From: Cryphonectria parasitica EP155
Lineage: Eukaryota > Ascomycota > Sordariomycetes > Diaporthales > Cryphonectriaceae
Assembly (NCBI RefSeq): GCF_011745365.1
Contig: NW_024468915.1
Span: 2,396,653-2,460,652 of the forward strand
DNA: 64,000 bases
Direction: 5' to 3'
Part shown: positions 44,715-55,112 of the stretch, piece after piece
Numbering within the stretch: the stretch's first letter is position 1
How the letters are laid out: each line of letters starts with the position of its first letter
Position numbers and translations under genes: made by a program
The notes under the pieces: model-generated
Seen by the model: only the letters and a program-made list of their open reading frames with translations
What the model was told of the DNA's origin: nothing
Databases searched by the model: none

Positions 44715-47700
44715 ATGGAAACTCATGCCCCCTCTTCCCCTCGACGCCCCAAGCACTGTGCCATGGCAGGCTCCAAAACTCATCGCCATGATGGTCTCCT
44801 TTCTCCTGGCACATCTGCCAGAAGCTCAGAGGCTGGCGACATCATAGCCCCACGGCCCCCCAAAGCCCGCAGCTCCCACCACCTTGGCCCGTCTTCTCCA
44901 GCAGCTGCACACTCGGGTTCCAACCATCATCACCACTGTGAACCACCATCAGGAGAATACCACCCGCCACCTTCTGAACCAGCTTCAGCCTGCAGGGAAG
45001 CTGCTCCTGTTCTAACTGCTCCTCCTCCTCCTCCTCCTGTTCCTCTTTCTCCCAGAACATCAAAGGGCTGCCCCAATTTGGGCGCCTCAATTGAAACAAG
45101 CACTCTGAAAGAAACAATGCCTCCTCCCAAAACTCCCCTTCGCCTTCCAAAGGGCTTTATCCCCCTCCCGATCCAGATCATTTCCCCGTCAGAGCGCAAT
45201 AACGACCACGAAGCCCCCTACACGACCCCGAGAGCCCAGCCCAGATTCGCCTTCACATTGAACCTCCTGCCCCAGACGCGCATCAAGGAGATCGCCTACC
45301 ACGCGGCTGAGTACGTCAAGAGAAAACTGAACGCGTTTGTCGACGAGACTCGGCTCGAGGCGAGAGATAGGGATGGGCATGTCTTCACAGGGCAGGAGAC
45401 CTTAGCAGATGAGCTAATGAAAGGCGAGACGGTATATCTGCTGGAGAATGGGCGTGATGGAGAGGCTAAGAGGGAGAAGTCCCGTGGTGAGAAACAGGGC
45501 TCAAAGCCCATGAGTAGGGGCCGTGCTGCCTCGCGGACACCATCGACAACCTCGAGACCATCGTCTGTGAGAAAGAGCAGGGCCAAGTCAGAACCGAGGA
45601 AGACGCCTTCCGAGAGAGCGCTAGAAATCGCACAGGGTCGCGTCGTGCCAAAGACGGAGCCGAAAGGGAGCCTTCTGTCGAGTAGCACTCCCAGGAGAAG
45701 AACGCCACTGCCGCTCGATATCTTTGCAGCGCAAACCGAGAATCAGCATTTACCCTCGACCGAGCACTCGCAACAGCCAGCTACCTCTACTCGCGCGCAT
45801 CAGCACGCACGGTCGTCTTCAGAGCATGTGGCGCGACAACCTGGTCCCATAGTCGACCTAACAGATGGGAAGGCCGTTGCGACGACCGCCAATGCGTCGC
45901 AGCGAAACCTACGCCCACCATCTTCTTCACCCACACTTCCGGTGCAAGATGTGGAGCAAAACACCTCGAATTCGCAGGTCGCACCACGACGACCACAGCC
46001 ATCGAAACAAGTTCAGCCTGGACCAGTCAAGACTTCGTTTGGATCGAACCGCAGCAAGGCATCACCGCAGCCCAAAGCCCAGCAGATAGCACGTTCCCCT
46101 CCACCCTTGAAGTCGCTCAAGTCAAACTTGAACCGGAAATTTCTCGACGGATCTCAGCAACCCCCCAAAAAACTGCAATCCAAACCAGATCCCTACGATC
46201 TCAATGCCGCCTTGGCAGATGAGGCCAAGCCCACTCCTAGATCAAGAGACATCATGTCTGCTTCCGTTCGCAAGCTAGGCGGTCCAAGGAACCGACCCGC
46301 AATAGGTGAGCTGTCTAAGATAGGGCGATCACAGCCAGGCGTCGACCACACATCTTTGCCGACCCGGAAATGCATCGCACCAGTTGATCAGAAGGTCATT
46401 GCGTCCACGCCGAAAGGACAAGCGCAGTTACCGAAGCATGCATGCGCAGCCCCTTCATCCGCAAGCAACCAACTCCCTTCCTCACCGACCGATCATATTG
46501 CAGCCGCACTTGCAAAGGGTTATGCGAAGGCTCATCGTCAGCCACATCCAGAGTATATCGTGATCCCAGAGACAGACGATGAGACGGACGAGCGTGTGTT
46601 GCGAGGCGCGTGTGATCGATTTTCTTCTCCACCAGCCGGTCAGACGTCCTCCGATGGATCGCTGCCTTGGGCTAGGCCCCCGTTGCGTGTTTCGAAGGAG
46701 GAGGACCCATTCTGGTCTCTGAGGACCGTGGGACGCCAGCGTGGAACGCTTGACGATGATAAAGCTTCCCGACGACAGACCGAGCTCATCAAGAAGGATA
46801 CAGAAGCTGGTACTCAACAACTGCTGGCTCTGGGTAATGGAAAGGTCTCAAGGAGGGCCAAGGGCGACGCAACTGAGGTTCAGGTGCTATCCGACGAGGA
46901 CGAGCAGCCTGTTGCTCTGAGCTTGCAGCCCAGGCCCCCGTCCAAAGCCACGCCGTCCAAAGCCACGCCGACAGCGAGGGTGGCCAAGTCGCCAGTGGTG
47001 GTGATTCATGACAGCTCGAGTGAGGAGCCAGTCGATGATGAGGTTGACCACAATATTGAGGTCATTCATGACAGTTCGAGCGAGGAGTTGACAAATGAGA
47101 TTGCTCCAAGCGATTGGGGCTTTTTATTCTCAAAGAGGGATCAAGCCCCCGTTAGTGATCAGTTGTCCTCACGTACGAAGCGCGCCGAGGTGGCCACTGT
47201 TGATGGGCCGAAAAGTCATGATAAGAATGGTGATGTGTCAGGAAGAACCGACAGCACCGCAGAGCTACTTCTCGATGACGAGCTGCCTATGGATCCCCTT
47301 CATGCGACATCTGGTGATGACGGGTGCGAGCTGGCTGCCGGTGATGAGCTACAGAATGACGATTTAGGCGCACACGCGGGCAGTGCAAAGCTTCCGATCG
47401 AACCTCCATTCCCAGTGGACGACCTTCTCAGGACAGATCCACTGATGGAAACGGACGACTTCGACACTCCACCATCTGCCCAGGTTTCCAAGCGGAAACG
47501 CGAACCACCCAGCGACGATGAGAAATCGGGGAACGAAACAGCCAGAAAGAGGGCCAGAAAGGAAGAGAAGGCCGAGCGGATTAGAGAAGAACAACAGCTT
47601 GAAATGAGAAGGGCTAAAAAGGCACAAAAGAGGGCTAAAAAGGCGGAAGACAAGGCGGAAAGAAAGGCAAGGCTGTACGAAGAGCACAAGCGACTGGCAC

Positions 47701-48608
47701 TGGAGCAGGCGCACCGTCGTGCCAAGGCACTGGAGATTATTGTCTCGTCGCCGCTGCGAGCAGCTGAGATGGGGTTGGAGCTCTCGGATGGAGATGAAAG
47801 TGGCCAAGAAAGCGGGCTGGACCAGAACACCTCATCTCTCGAGGCTGTTGGTGTGCCCTCATCGTTCGAAGGCAGCGATAACACCGACTCCCTCTCGAGT
47901 AAGGAGTCGGAGGGGAGGCCCTCGTGGCGGAAGCTGAGCAGGCGGCAATTCTCAGCCTCGGAACAAGGAGAAAGCGACACGAGTCCTGGTAGCGGTGAAC
48001 GCAGAACTACCGCCACTGTGACACCTGCCCTGCCTTCGGCTGGCCCTGCGCAGCAGGATAGGCCCGTGGGACAAACTGGGGCACCATTGTCTCAACGGCG
48101 ACATTTCGACGACTGGGCCTTTTTGCATGAGAGGCTTGGCCAGGGAACATATTCGTCATGGCAGGTGCACAACTCTATCCACTTGAAAATGGTGCATGCT
48201 GGTCTGCAGAACCTGGCTGCACTGGCCCCAAATGCTATCCGCGACAATGCATCCATGGTAGCCTCAAAAGAAAGCCCGACCGTGAAGGGCAGTATACAAA
48301 CAACCCTCCCCAAGAATGGCGTCAAACGAGATCCTACATCGCCTACCAGCTCACTCGTTTCACCTCCACACCGGGCATCTGGTGGAAATGAAGATGGAGA
48401 CCATGGCCTGAAACCAATGCGATCAATCGAATCCTCGGCACAATCAGGTAAGGGGTTGACGGCGCAACTCCCAACAACAAAGAAGCCGAGGAATAGCGGG
48501 CGTAAATCAAGGGCCAGGAAGCGGAGCTGGCGTAAGAAACATAACCCAAAAGCTCACAAGAAACTTCGAGAGGTTTTTGAGAAGAAGGGCGGGAAGCAAA
48601 AAGACTGA
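44715..48608 (+). CDS. Large disordered nuclear protein with multiple SUMO-interaction-like motifs
   Basis: I do not recognise a named orthologue. It is a single exon of 1297 residues. Most of it is disordered (Ser/Pro/Arg/Lys-rich), with one compact predicted fold at about 176-250 that starts RFAFTLNLLPQTRIKEIAYHA and ends ETVYLLEN, with the length and strand pattern of a ubiquitin-like or Dnt1/Net1-N-terminal-like domain (weak resemblance only). Five hydrophobic cores followed by acidic or Ser-rich tails look like SUMO-interaction motifs: IVDLTD (379-384), YIVIPETDDETDE (614-626), VQVLSDEDE (722-730), VVVIHDSSSEE (761-771) and IEVIHDSSSEE (781-791). A Lys/Arg/Glu/Ala helix follows at about 930-1010, with basic clusters that could be nuclear signals, and a very basic C terminus. 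ATG 44715 has a good context (ACCATGG). A nuclear scaffold role in the SUMO pathway is inferred. Confidence 0.75.
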   Translation: METHAPSSPRRPKHCAMAGSKTHRHDGLLSPGTSARSSEAGDIIAPRPPKARSSHHLGPSSPAAAHSGSNHHHHCEPPSGEYHPPPSEPASACREAAPVLTAPPPPPPVPLSPRTSKGCPNLGASIETSTLKETMPPPKTPLRLPKGFIPLPIQIISPSERNNDHEAPYTTPRAQPRFAFTLNLLPQTRIKEIAYHAAEYVKRKLNAFVDETRLEARDRDGHVFTGQETLADELMKGETVYLLENGRDGEAKREKSRGEKQGSKPMSRGRAASRTPSTTSRPSSVRKSRAKSEPRKTPSERALEIAQGRVVPKTEPKGSLLSSSTPRRRTPLPLDIFAAQTENQHLPSTEHSQQPATSTRAHQHARSSSEHVARQPGPIVDLTDGKAVATTANASQRNLRPPSSSPTLPVQDVEQNTSNSQVAPRRPQPSKQVQPGPVKTSFGSNRSKASPQPKAQQIARSPPPLKSLKSNLNRKFLDGSQQPPKKLQSKPDPYDLNAALADEAKPTPRSRDIMSASVRKLGGPRNRPAIGELSKIGRSQPGVDHTSLPTRKCIAPVDQKVIASTPKGQAQLPKHACAAPSSASNQLPSSPTDHIAAALAKGYAKAHRQPHPEYIVIPETDDETDERVLRGACDRFSSPPAGQTSSDGSLPWARPPLRVSKEEDPFWSLRTVGRQRGTLDDDKASRRQTELIKKDTEAGTQQLLALGNGKVSRRAKGDATEVQVLSDEDEQPVALSLQPRPPSKATPSKATPTARVAKSPVVVIHDSSSEEPVDDEVDHNIEVIHDSSSEELTNEIAPSDWGFLFSKRDQAPVSDQLSSRTKRAEVATVDGPKSHDKNGDVSGRTDSTAELLLDDELPMDPLHATSGDDGCELAAGDELQNDDLGAHAGSAKLPIEPPFPVDDLLRTDPLMETDDFDTPPSAQVSKRKREPPSDDEKSGNETARKRARKEEKAERIREEQQLEMRRAKKAQKRAKKAEDKAERKARLYEEHKRLALEQAHRRAKALEIIVSSPLRAAEMGLELSDGDESGQESGLDQNTSSLEAVGVPSSFEGSDNTDSLSSKESEGRPSWRKLSRRQFSASEQGESDTSPGSGERRTTATVTPALPSAGPAQQDRPVGQTGAPLSQRRHFDDWAFLHERLGQGTYSSWQVHNSIHLKMVHAGLQNLAALAPNAIRDNASMVASKESPTVKGSIQTTLPKNGVKRDPTSPTSSLVSPPHRASGGNEDGDHGLKPMRSIESSAQSGKGLTAQLPTTKKPRNSGRKSRARKRSWRKKHNPKAHKKLREVFEKKGGKQKD

Positions 48609-48974
48609 ATGGAGGAAGGCGAAAGTATGTCACGAACCGGAGATGGAATGAACATGAAGGCATGGGGAGTGCAGAAGAGGGAAACAGTGGCTTTTAAGAG
48701 AACATGTATTAGTACTTGCAATTGAACAAAATCATTTAAAATACACCAGTCGGTCATGCAGAGTAGGAATTGAGATTGGGTGAGGATCAGGTTGGGCAAT
48801 GTTGGCGTGTGGTTGTGTTCTGGAGCCGGCGCTTATATAATCCTCTTCATCATCCCTGGCTCCTTGTGCCCCCCCAAAACGTCATGCGCTTCCTCTCTAG
48901 CAGCAAATTGCCATCAACCCTTCCTTTTCCCTCAATACCTCACACAACCCAAATGCACGGCAATAACCAACAAG
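48609..48974. other. Short intergenic region before COX23
   Basis: 366 bases. It contains an out-of-frame ATG at 48953 that reads 12 codons (to TGA) across the COX23 start. Nothing else is seen. Confidence 0.6.
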
Positions 48975-49432
48975 ATGGCCGCCCCAGCTGATAAATCCGA
49001 AGATCCTTGGAACGAAAAGACCAAGGAAAAGTTCAACAGGCAAGGCCGGCTCGCCCTCCACATCTTCATCCAACCTCGCACACACGGCAAGAACTGACTG
49101 AACTGACCATGTGCCTCTCGACGAACAGCAAAAGCCGGAGCGAGTGGCTTGACCCTTGCCAGGAGGCTGCATCCAGGAGCATCCGCTGCCTTAACAGAAA
49201 CGGGGGAGACAAGGCTATGTGTCAGGAGTACTTTCAGTATGTCGCATCAAAAAGCTGAGATGTTGAGAGGCCATGTTTGATATGGTGCTAATTGCATTGG
49301 GCAGGGCGTACAGGGATTGCAAGAAGGAATGGGTGAGTGAGATCTGCACGCAACTAGAAGAGGGCATGCAACTGACAACAACTCAAGATAAATAAGCGCA
49401 AACTGGAGGGGCGTGGTGGCCTCTTTGGTTGA
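48975..49432 (+). CDS. COX23: Cytochrome c oxidase assembly factor Cox23 (twin CX9C)
   Basis: A small intermembrane-space protein imported by the Mia40 disulfide relay and needed for copper delivery/assembly of complex IV. Exons are 48975-49039, 49129-49236, 49305-49332 and 49388-49432, giving 81 residues. The twin CX9C helices are plain: DPCQEAASRSIRC and MCQEYFQAYRDC, followed by KKEW and a basic tail. Introns 2 and 3 (68 and 55 nt) are GTATGT...CAG and GTGAGT...AAG. Intron 1 (89 nt) has no usable GT; the exon ends ACAG and the intron starts GCAAGG, so it is probably a GC-AG intron, with CTGAC branch sites before its CAG. An alternative acceptor six bases further (AAAAG) would drop two residues. 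Its small size and four exons make it easy to miss. Confidence 0.88.
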
Positions 49433-50438
49433 GGTGCTGAGTATCTCCTATCCTGCAGACCAACTCCTAGCCACATCATCAGAGTTCAAAGCGTCGAGGC
49501 CTGCGCCTCCAATTCAGAGCCACTGAGTGCTGTGGGGCAGACCGTGTAACTGTGAAGTAGGGACCGCCACCTATTGGACGTGGTCTTCCCTCAAATCATT
49601 GTACTCATACTCAATATACCACCCCATCTCTAGTGATTACTTGTAAGGGCCGACAAAAAGACCATGGTTCCAGTGAGAATGACACCAGCATGGGAGGAGC
49701 TGTAGAGGATAGGTCGGTTCAATGGTGTGATCAATGGGACGGTATGGTATAGTAAGATCTTGAGCGCTATCGTCTCATCACTTGGAACCTCGCGCAGAGG
49801 TTGGAAGCTTCTCAGTTGTGAAAATCAGGCTGTAGCTGTTCAGGTGGGTCGGAATGCACCATTCGACGGGTGATAGCAAATCAGGCATTACTGCTGAGAT
49901 TTGCATGTGAATGTACATGCAAATTGTTCCTCTGCCGTAAATTTGTTTTGAAACTGTTGTTTTGTTACCATTTCAATTTTTCTCCAAATAGAGAATACAA
50001 TTAGAGATGCAGTTGGTGGTTATGAAAATGGAGTTCAGAAGTAGGAGGCAGTTGCATTTAGCGTGTCTGCATGGTCTGCACGCACGGGCCACTGGTGATC
50101 CTGGCCGACCGTACAGTGAAGCAGCGACTAAAATCTTCCAACTGATGTCAAAAAGGCTGGTACACATTTGCAAAAACGGCAAGAGGTCTGGCAAATGATC
50201 CTAGAAGCCTTTGATTTTGATTGTTTCTTATTCCTGCCCTGTTTGACCCGCTCGCACGACCTACATACAGGCCGGGCTTTGGTGCATCCGTTAATTTTTC
50301 TCTTTTCTTTTTTTTTCTCTCTCTTGCCTTGGGTCTAACTGCAGGCGCCACTAAGCAGTTGCTTGTACCACCAGCCAGCTTCACCACTAGCCAACAGCGA
50401 ACTCCGGTGTCGGTTGCTCCTGTCTGCGACGACACAGC
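49433..50438. other. Intergenic region between COX23 and MDM20
   Basis: 1 kb. An AT-rich part (49900-50000) and a CT-rich leader tract (50300-50335) lie upstream of the MDM20 start. No gene is seen. Confidence 0.6.
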
Positions 50439-53400
50439 ATGTCCGCCTATAGCAGGCACTACAGGCCTGCCCTCAAGGACAGCGTCGATGTTCAGCTCCA
50501 GGCGGCCTTTAACGAGGGGCAGTGGTCGTCAGTCATCAGGCTCGCTGCTCAGCGCTTTAAAAACTTGAAGGATTCTTACTATGAGGTGTGTGCGCGTGTG
50601 TGCACTTGTGTCGAGCAATGCACTTACATATTCAAATGCCCCATGGTCTAATCTCCATCATATGTAGGCAGTCAGGATCTGTGCAGAGTCCCAGACGGAC
50701 GCAGTGACGGAGAAGTCTGGCGTCGTGACAGCCGTCAATGCTTTGGTCAGGGACAAGACAGCCGCGCTGGACATCGACATCATCGAATTATACGAATGGG
50801 CTCTGCAGGACTCTGGCTTCCCCTTCGACTACTCTAAGACCATCGGAACACTTCGTGCAAGGGTGGCCAAGGCCAATCCCTCCAGCCCTGTTGTTCTCGA
50901 ATGTCTCGAGGCGTGTGTCTTGGCGTGGGACCTCGTTAATGCTCAACAGGTATGACTGCGTTTCGAATACCAAGGTCTGTGACTACCTCTAAACTGACGG
51001 GTTCAGATTGCTGCAACACTGGACAGAGTACAGACGGGAAAGAATGACGGCAAGAGCCTGTACTGGAGCATCACGCTCACACATCTGCTTGCTGCAAGTC
51101 GCTGCCCCTTCCCACGGCCAAGTACTCGCCGCGCTTCTGCTGACAACACCAGACAAGCCCACAATGCCCTGAGAATATGTCAGCAGTATTTACCAGACTG
51201 GCTCGCATGCAACTGGAGAAGGCTGCCAATGCCACCACAGCGGTACGGCATATGGTTTCTTGTGCGTCTGACTCGGCCCTCGCTGATTCTCTGAACAGGC
51301 TGCCACCGGCAAGGTACCCACCCGCGGCTTGAGGGAGGAGGAAGAAATCAACCTCTATTATCGGATCATCGGCAAAGATGCTTATCTGAAGTCGGTGGCC
51401 GACAGAGACAGTGCTATCAGTGTTTTCAAGCAGTTCGACCAGGGTCGCAAGCACCTTCTCATCGAGACCCTGAACTCCTTTGAGGAGGCTGAGGACTGGG
51501 ACAATGTCTACGACCTCTGCAGATACGCTTTGAGCAGGCAGAATGAAGACGGGAACCCTTCTTTCCTCGCATTCGACATGCGCATATGGAAGCTATTTGT
51601 CAAGGCAGCATCCATGAAATCTGACGTGGAAAGGTGAGTGGTACACTACCATCGTGAACTCACCAAAACAGCCTTGCTAGGATACTGACAGCTGGCTCAG
51701 TGCTTTTGATGAGGCTGCGACGACCCTGGACAAGTTTGTCTCGACAAAAGGCACCGTGGCGCCCATGTACAAGAAGAACATTGGTCTTGTAACTCTCGAG
51801 CTTGCCTTTCAAGACCCCTCCTGCTCAGTCCTCGGCACTACCGGCCCTGAGAGACCTTCGCCTCGTGTCATCACACTCTACTTGATCCTAGAACAGTCTC
51901 TCTCTCAGCGGGCCGCCTTCGATGATGTCAAGGAGTACGTCAGCCAGCTCTCAGGCGACGAAGCCAGGTACTTTATCGACAACTTTTCAAGAACGCTGCT
52001 GGCGAAGGTGAGAAACTGCGATTTGCCCTACCTGTTTGCCACTGATATCTGACAATCGCCCAGACCTCCGATGATCAGAGGAAAATATTGGTTCGCGTAC
52101 TGGAAGTTAAGTTCCGGTACCTCCTCACTACGTGCCCTTCGATATTGGAGCATGTCGTTGTGGTGGGCGACGCTGAAGAGCCACAACTCAAATGCAAGCT
52201 CTGCTCCGCCCTGACAGATAGGGCCTGTAGAGCATGTCTCGAGGCTGTAGCGTCTACAGCTCTGTCAGCATACAAGGTCGTCGAGAAGAACCCGGAACAT
52301 GCCAAGGGACTCGACAAGGACCCTCAAATCGATCTCGCTTTGGTTGCTGCATCAGCGCTGCTCAAACTGAGTGGCCTCTCGCCCCGGCCCGTTCAAACAG
52401 TCTCGGCCAGACTGCCACGCTTGAGCAACACCAACGTGTCCAGATTGCTACAGGCCGTCGTGATACTTGCCGCACAACTCACAAGAACAACCGACGAAGT
52501 CCCTCTACGCCTCGTACTCATCCAAATCTACCTCCTCCTCGGCTGCGGGTCTCTCGCATATCAGACTTGGCTGCCCATGGACATCAAGAGGACTATTCAA
52601 GACGCTCTTAGTCCGCTCTTCTTTGATCGGATCTCGAGCATTTTCCCTGGCCTATTCCAACAGAGCCGCACCCCACCAACAGAGCCTTTGACCTCGTACT
52701 ACACCGCATGCCTACGCGAAGACTCCCCGGTTAGGATCTGGGATGCCTTCAAGGCAGGCAGCTATACGTCCATCCTAGGCATGGCGGAGTTCTCAGACAG
52801 GCTTCGAAGGAGTTGTACCTTGGCAATGACGGTCATTGAGGAGAGGAGGGCAACTCGGGCCTTAGGCGGACGGCTTGAAGGGGGTATCCAGCAGGCACAT
52901 CTGCTGCGTAAGTCTAAATTCACCTTCTTGACACACACACACACGACAGCTGCTTACTGACCTGCAACAGATCATGTCACCGATGACACAAGATTCGTCA
53001 ACGCCATCGACCACGGCTCATTTCCTAACCTCGAGAGCCCACAAAGCGCCCCGCTCTACAAAATCGTAGAGTTCGGACCAGACCTCTCGTCTGAGCGCTG
53101 CCGCCTCGCTCTCTTGGCCGAGCAATTCCTTGACACCGTCACGTATAAACCACCGAAAGATTACAAACCTAGTAAAGTTAACGAGGTGGCGCTTAGAGAC
53201 CGCGCGTATCTCATCGAGACATCTGCTCGCCTGCACGAATCTATCTCCTCCATCCTGCTCAACATCTCTTCTAGTATCGCAGGGAAGCTCACTGGCGCCG
53301 AACACCACTTCTATTCTACCGTTAGCTTCCTCTCCCTACTGCTACGCACGGCACTCGAGACGCCGAAATCCGTTCCTCAACCAAGGAGCCTATCCACCAT

Positions 53401-53902
53401 CACCACTGGGATCAAGTCCGTCCTCGCATCGCTCTGGACAGACTTTGCCTCTGTACCACCGCAGCTGGCTAGCTTGGACGCGGGCGATGTGCTTGCGTCT
53501 CTGACAGACCCGCACACCTTGTCCATCGTGCGCGAGACCGCGCTCGTTATCAAACAGACAGCTACCCTCATCCTGACATTCCATGCAGCCGAGCAGACTC
53601 GCGACCGCACTGGTTCATCTCATCTCCACAAGGATATTGTGGCGGAGGCGAAGGGTCTGGATGAGCTTGCGACAAAGACGCTCTCGGCGGCGAAGGAGAG
53701 GGTGAAGGAACTGAAGAATATGCTAGGGCAGGGAGGCTGGCTGGCTCGCATCGAAGGGTGGACGTTCCCTGAGGGCGAGGACGCGTTAGGCGAGATGATT
53801 AGGGACGTCGTGGGCGTCGGGGATGTGGAGGATTGGGCTGGAAAAGTGGTGGAGAGCTGGAGGGACGGAGTAAAGGGGTTTGAGGTGGTGAAATGGGAAT
53901 AG
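50439..53902 (+). CDS. MDM20: NatB N-terminal acetyltransferase auxiliary subunit Mdm20/Naa25
   Basis: The non-catalytic ribosome-anchoring subunit of NatB, which with Naa20 acetylates Met-Asp/Glu/Asn N termini, including actin and tropomyosin. Eight proposed exons: 50439-50585, 50668-50949, 51007-51121, 51184-51242, 51299-51633, 51701-52007, 52064-52907 and 52971-53902, giving 1006 residues. All phases agree. The N terminus (LQAAFNEGQWSSVIRLAAQRF) starts the TPR-like helical solenoid; ELYEWALQD, NAQQIAATLDRV and LREEEEINLYYRI are family-like. The exon 3/4 junction is the least certain: the donor is a weak GTACTC chosen by phase, and the acceptor is a tandem CAGCAG. The catalytic subunit is not in this window. 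ILM1 follows convergently. Confidence 0.9.
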
Positions 53903-54376
53903 ATATGCTCCTCCTTCTCTAGAGCTAAGGAGGAGTGTTTGATGTGTCTCAAAGGGAATGATCCGAGTTACCTCGTTTATCAGATGACTAAGAGATGTAA
54001 TCATATTGGCGCCGTGAATTGGGTATATCCTTAGGTAAGAGAGCGGTCCTTGCCGTGTGATACTCGTCCATCCTGACCGCCGAGCCGACGTAGTCCCATT
54101 TTCGTGCAGATGGAAAGAATCAATAAACTTCTTGTGATGCAAACCCATCCAGCCCTAGTAAACCCTGATCCAGTAATGCCTTTACCGTCCCTTTACAATT
54201 CTATGCGCACGTCCCTATACCCATCCTGTTCCAAGCGGCCGACCGAAGCTCGGTACCAATCAAACTTCGCAGTATCCCATGATATAGATCAGCATGCGCT
54301 GAAAAGCTCGGCGTCTGCCAACGAACGAGTGTTTTTGGTTCTCGGCCCCACCTGAACAAAACTCGGGAAAACGCCC
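53903..54376. other. Convergent 3' flanks of MDM20 and ILM1
   Basis: 474 bases of 3' flank. Nothing coding is seen. Confidence 0.6.
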
Positions 54377-55112
54377 TCATCTCCAGCTCTGGCTCCCCCT
54401 CCTCTTCGCCGCCCTGATCATCAGCTCCCTGGTGTCCTCCCTTAGCGTGACCCAGGCCCATAGCCAGCTCATGGTCTCGACAAAGATGAAGACGAAAAAG
54501 ACGCGGTTCTTGAGCTCCTCGCCGCCCCAGCCCGAGGGCTGGTAGTTGGGATTGTAGGCGTGGGCGATTGGGTGGGACATCCAGCCGCGGGAAGTGTCGG
54601 CGCGGTAGAAAGGGCTGGAGGAGCTGGAAAAGAAGGTATATAGGAGGAGGAGGAAGCTGACGAGGAAGCGGAGGGGTGCTGGGAGGAGAAGAAAAAAAGA
54701 TTATTAGTATCTCTTTTAAGGAGCGTAGGAAAAAGGATGGGTGGATGACGTACCTTGAACTCCCCAGTGGTGAATCAGAGAAATCTCTTCTGGCATGCTG
54801 AGGGTGACGAGATCCGTGAAGCCCCAGATGCCCAGGACGATGCCCAGGAAGGCAAGGCTGGCGGATCGTGCCTCGAAGCTGCGCTCATACGACTACAGGA
54901 GTTGTTCACCATTAGCTCAAGACCTCTCTCTCTCTCTTTCTACCCTTCCCAGTGCGGAGGAGGGCGTAGCATACCATGCCAGTGGCTTCGCCGAGCATGA
55001 GGACCAAGGCCTGGTCGGCTATTGTGCCAGGGTTGGTCAAGAGAAAGAAACCCAGGGTGATATGGAAAAGCGACAAAGAGGTCAAGATCGTCTTGGCGGA
55101 TATGAGCGCCAT
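54377..55112 (-). CDS. ILM1: Ilm1-family multispanning membrane protein
   Basis: A fungus-specific ER/membrane protein; yeast ILM1 (increased loss of mitochondrial DNA) is needed for mtDNA maintenance and slow growth phenotypes. Its biochemical role is unknown. Exons are 55112-54975, 54892-54754 and 54678-54377 (introns 82 and 75 nt), giving 192 residues. The start MALISAKTILTSLSLFHIT is followed by a hydrophobic segment and TIADQALVLMLGEATGM, both characteristic. Three further hydrophobic segments follow (LAFLGIVLGIWGFTDLV, FLVSFLLLLYTFFSSS and VFFVFIFVETMSWLWAWV). The C-terminal tail is short and basic. It is divergent from TRS130. Confidence 0.92.

Noticed and set aside
47300..48016. 238-codon minus-strand Ser-rich frame inside the SIM-rich gene
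   Set aside because: The Ser/Leu richness is the complement of the Glu/Lys-rich helix on the coding strand.
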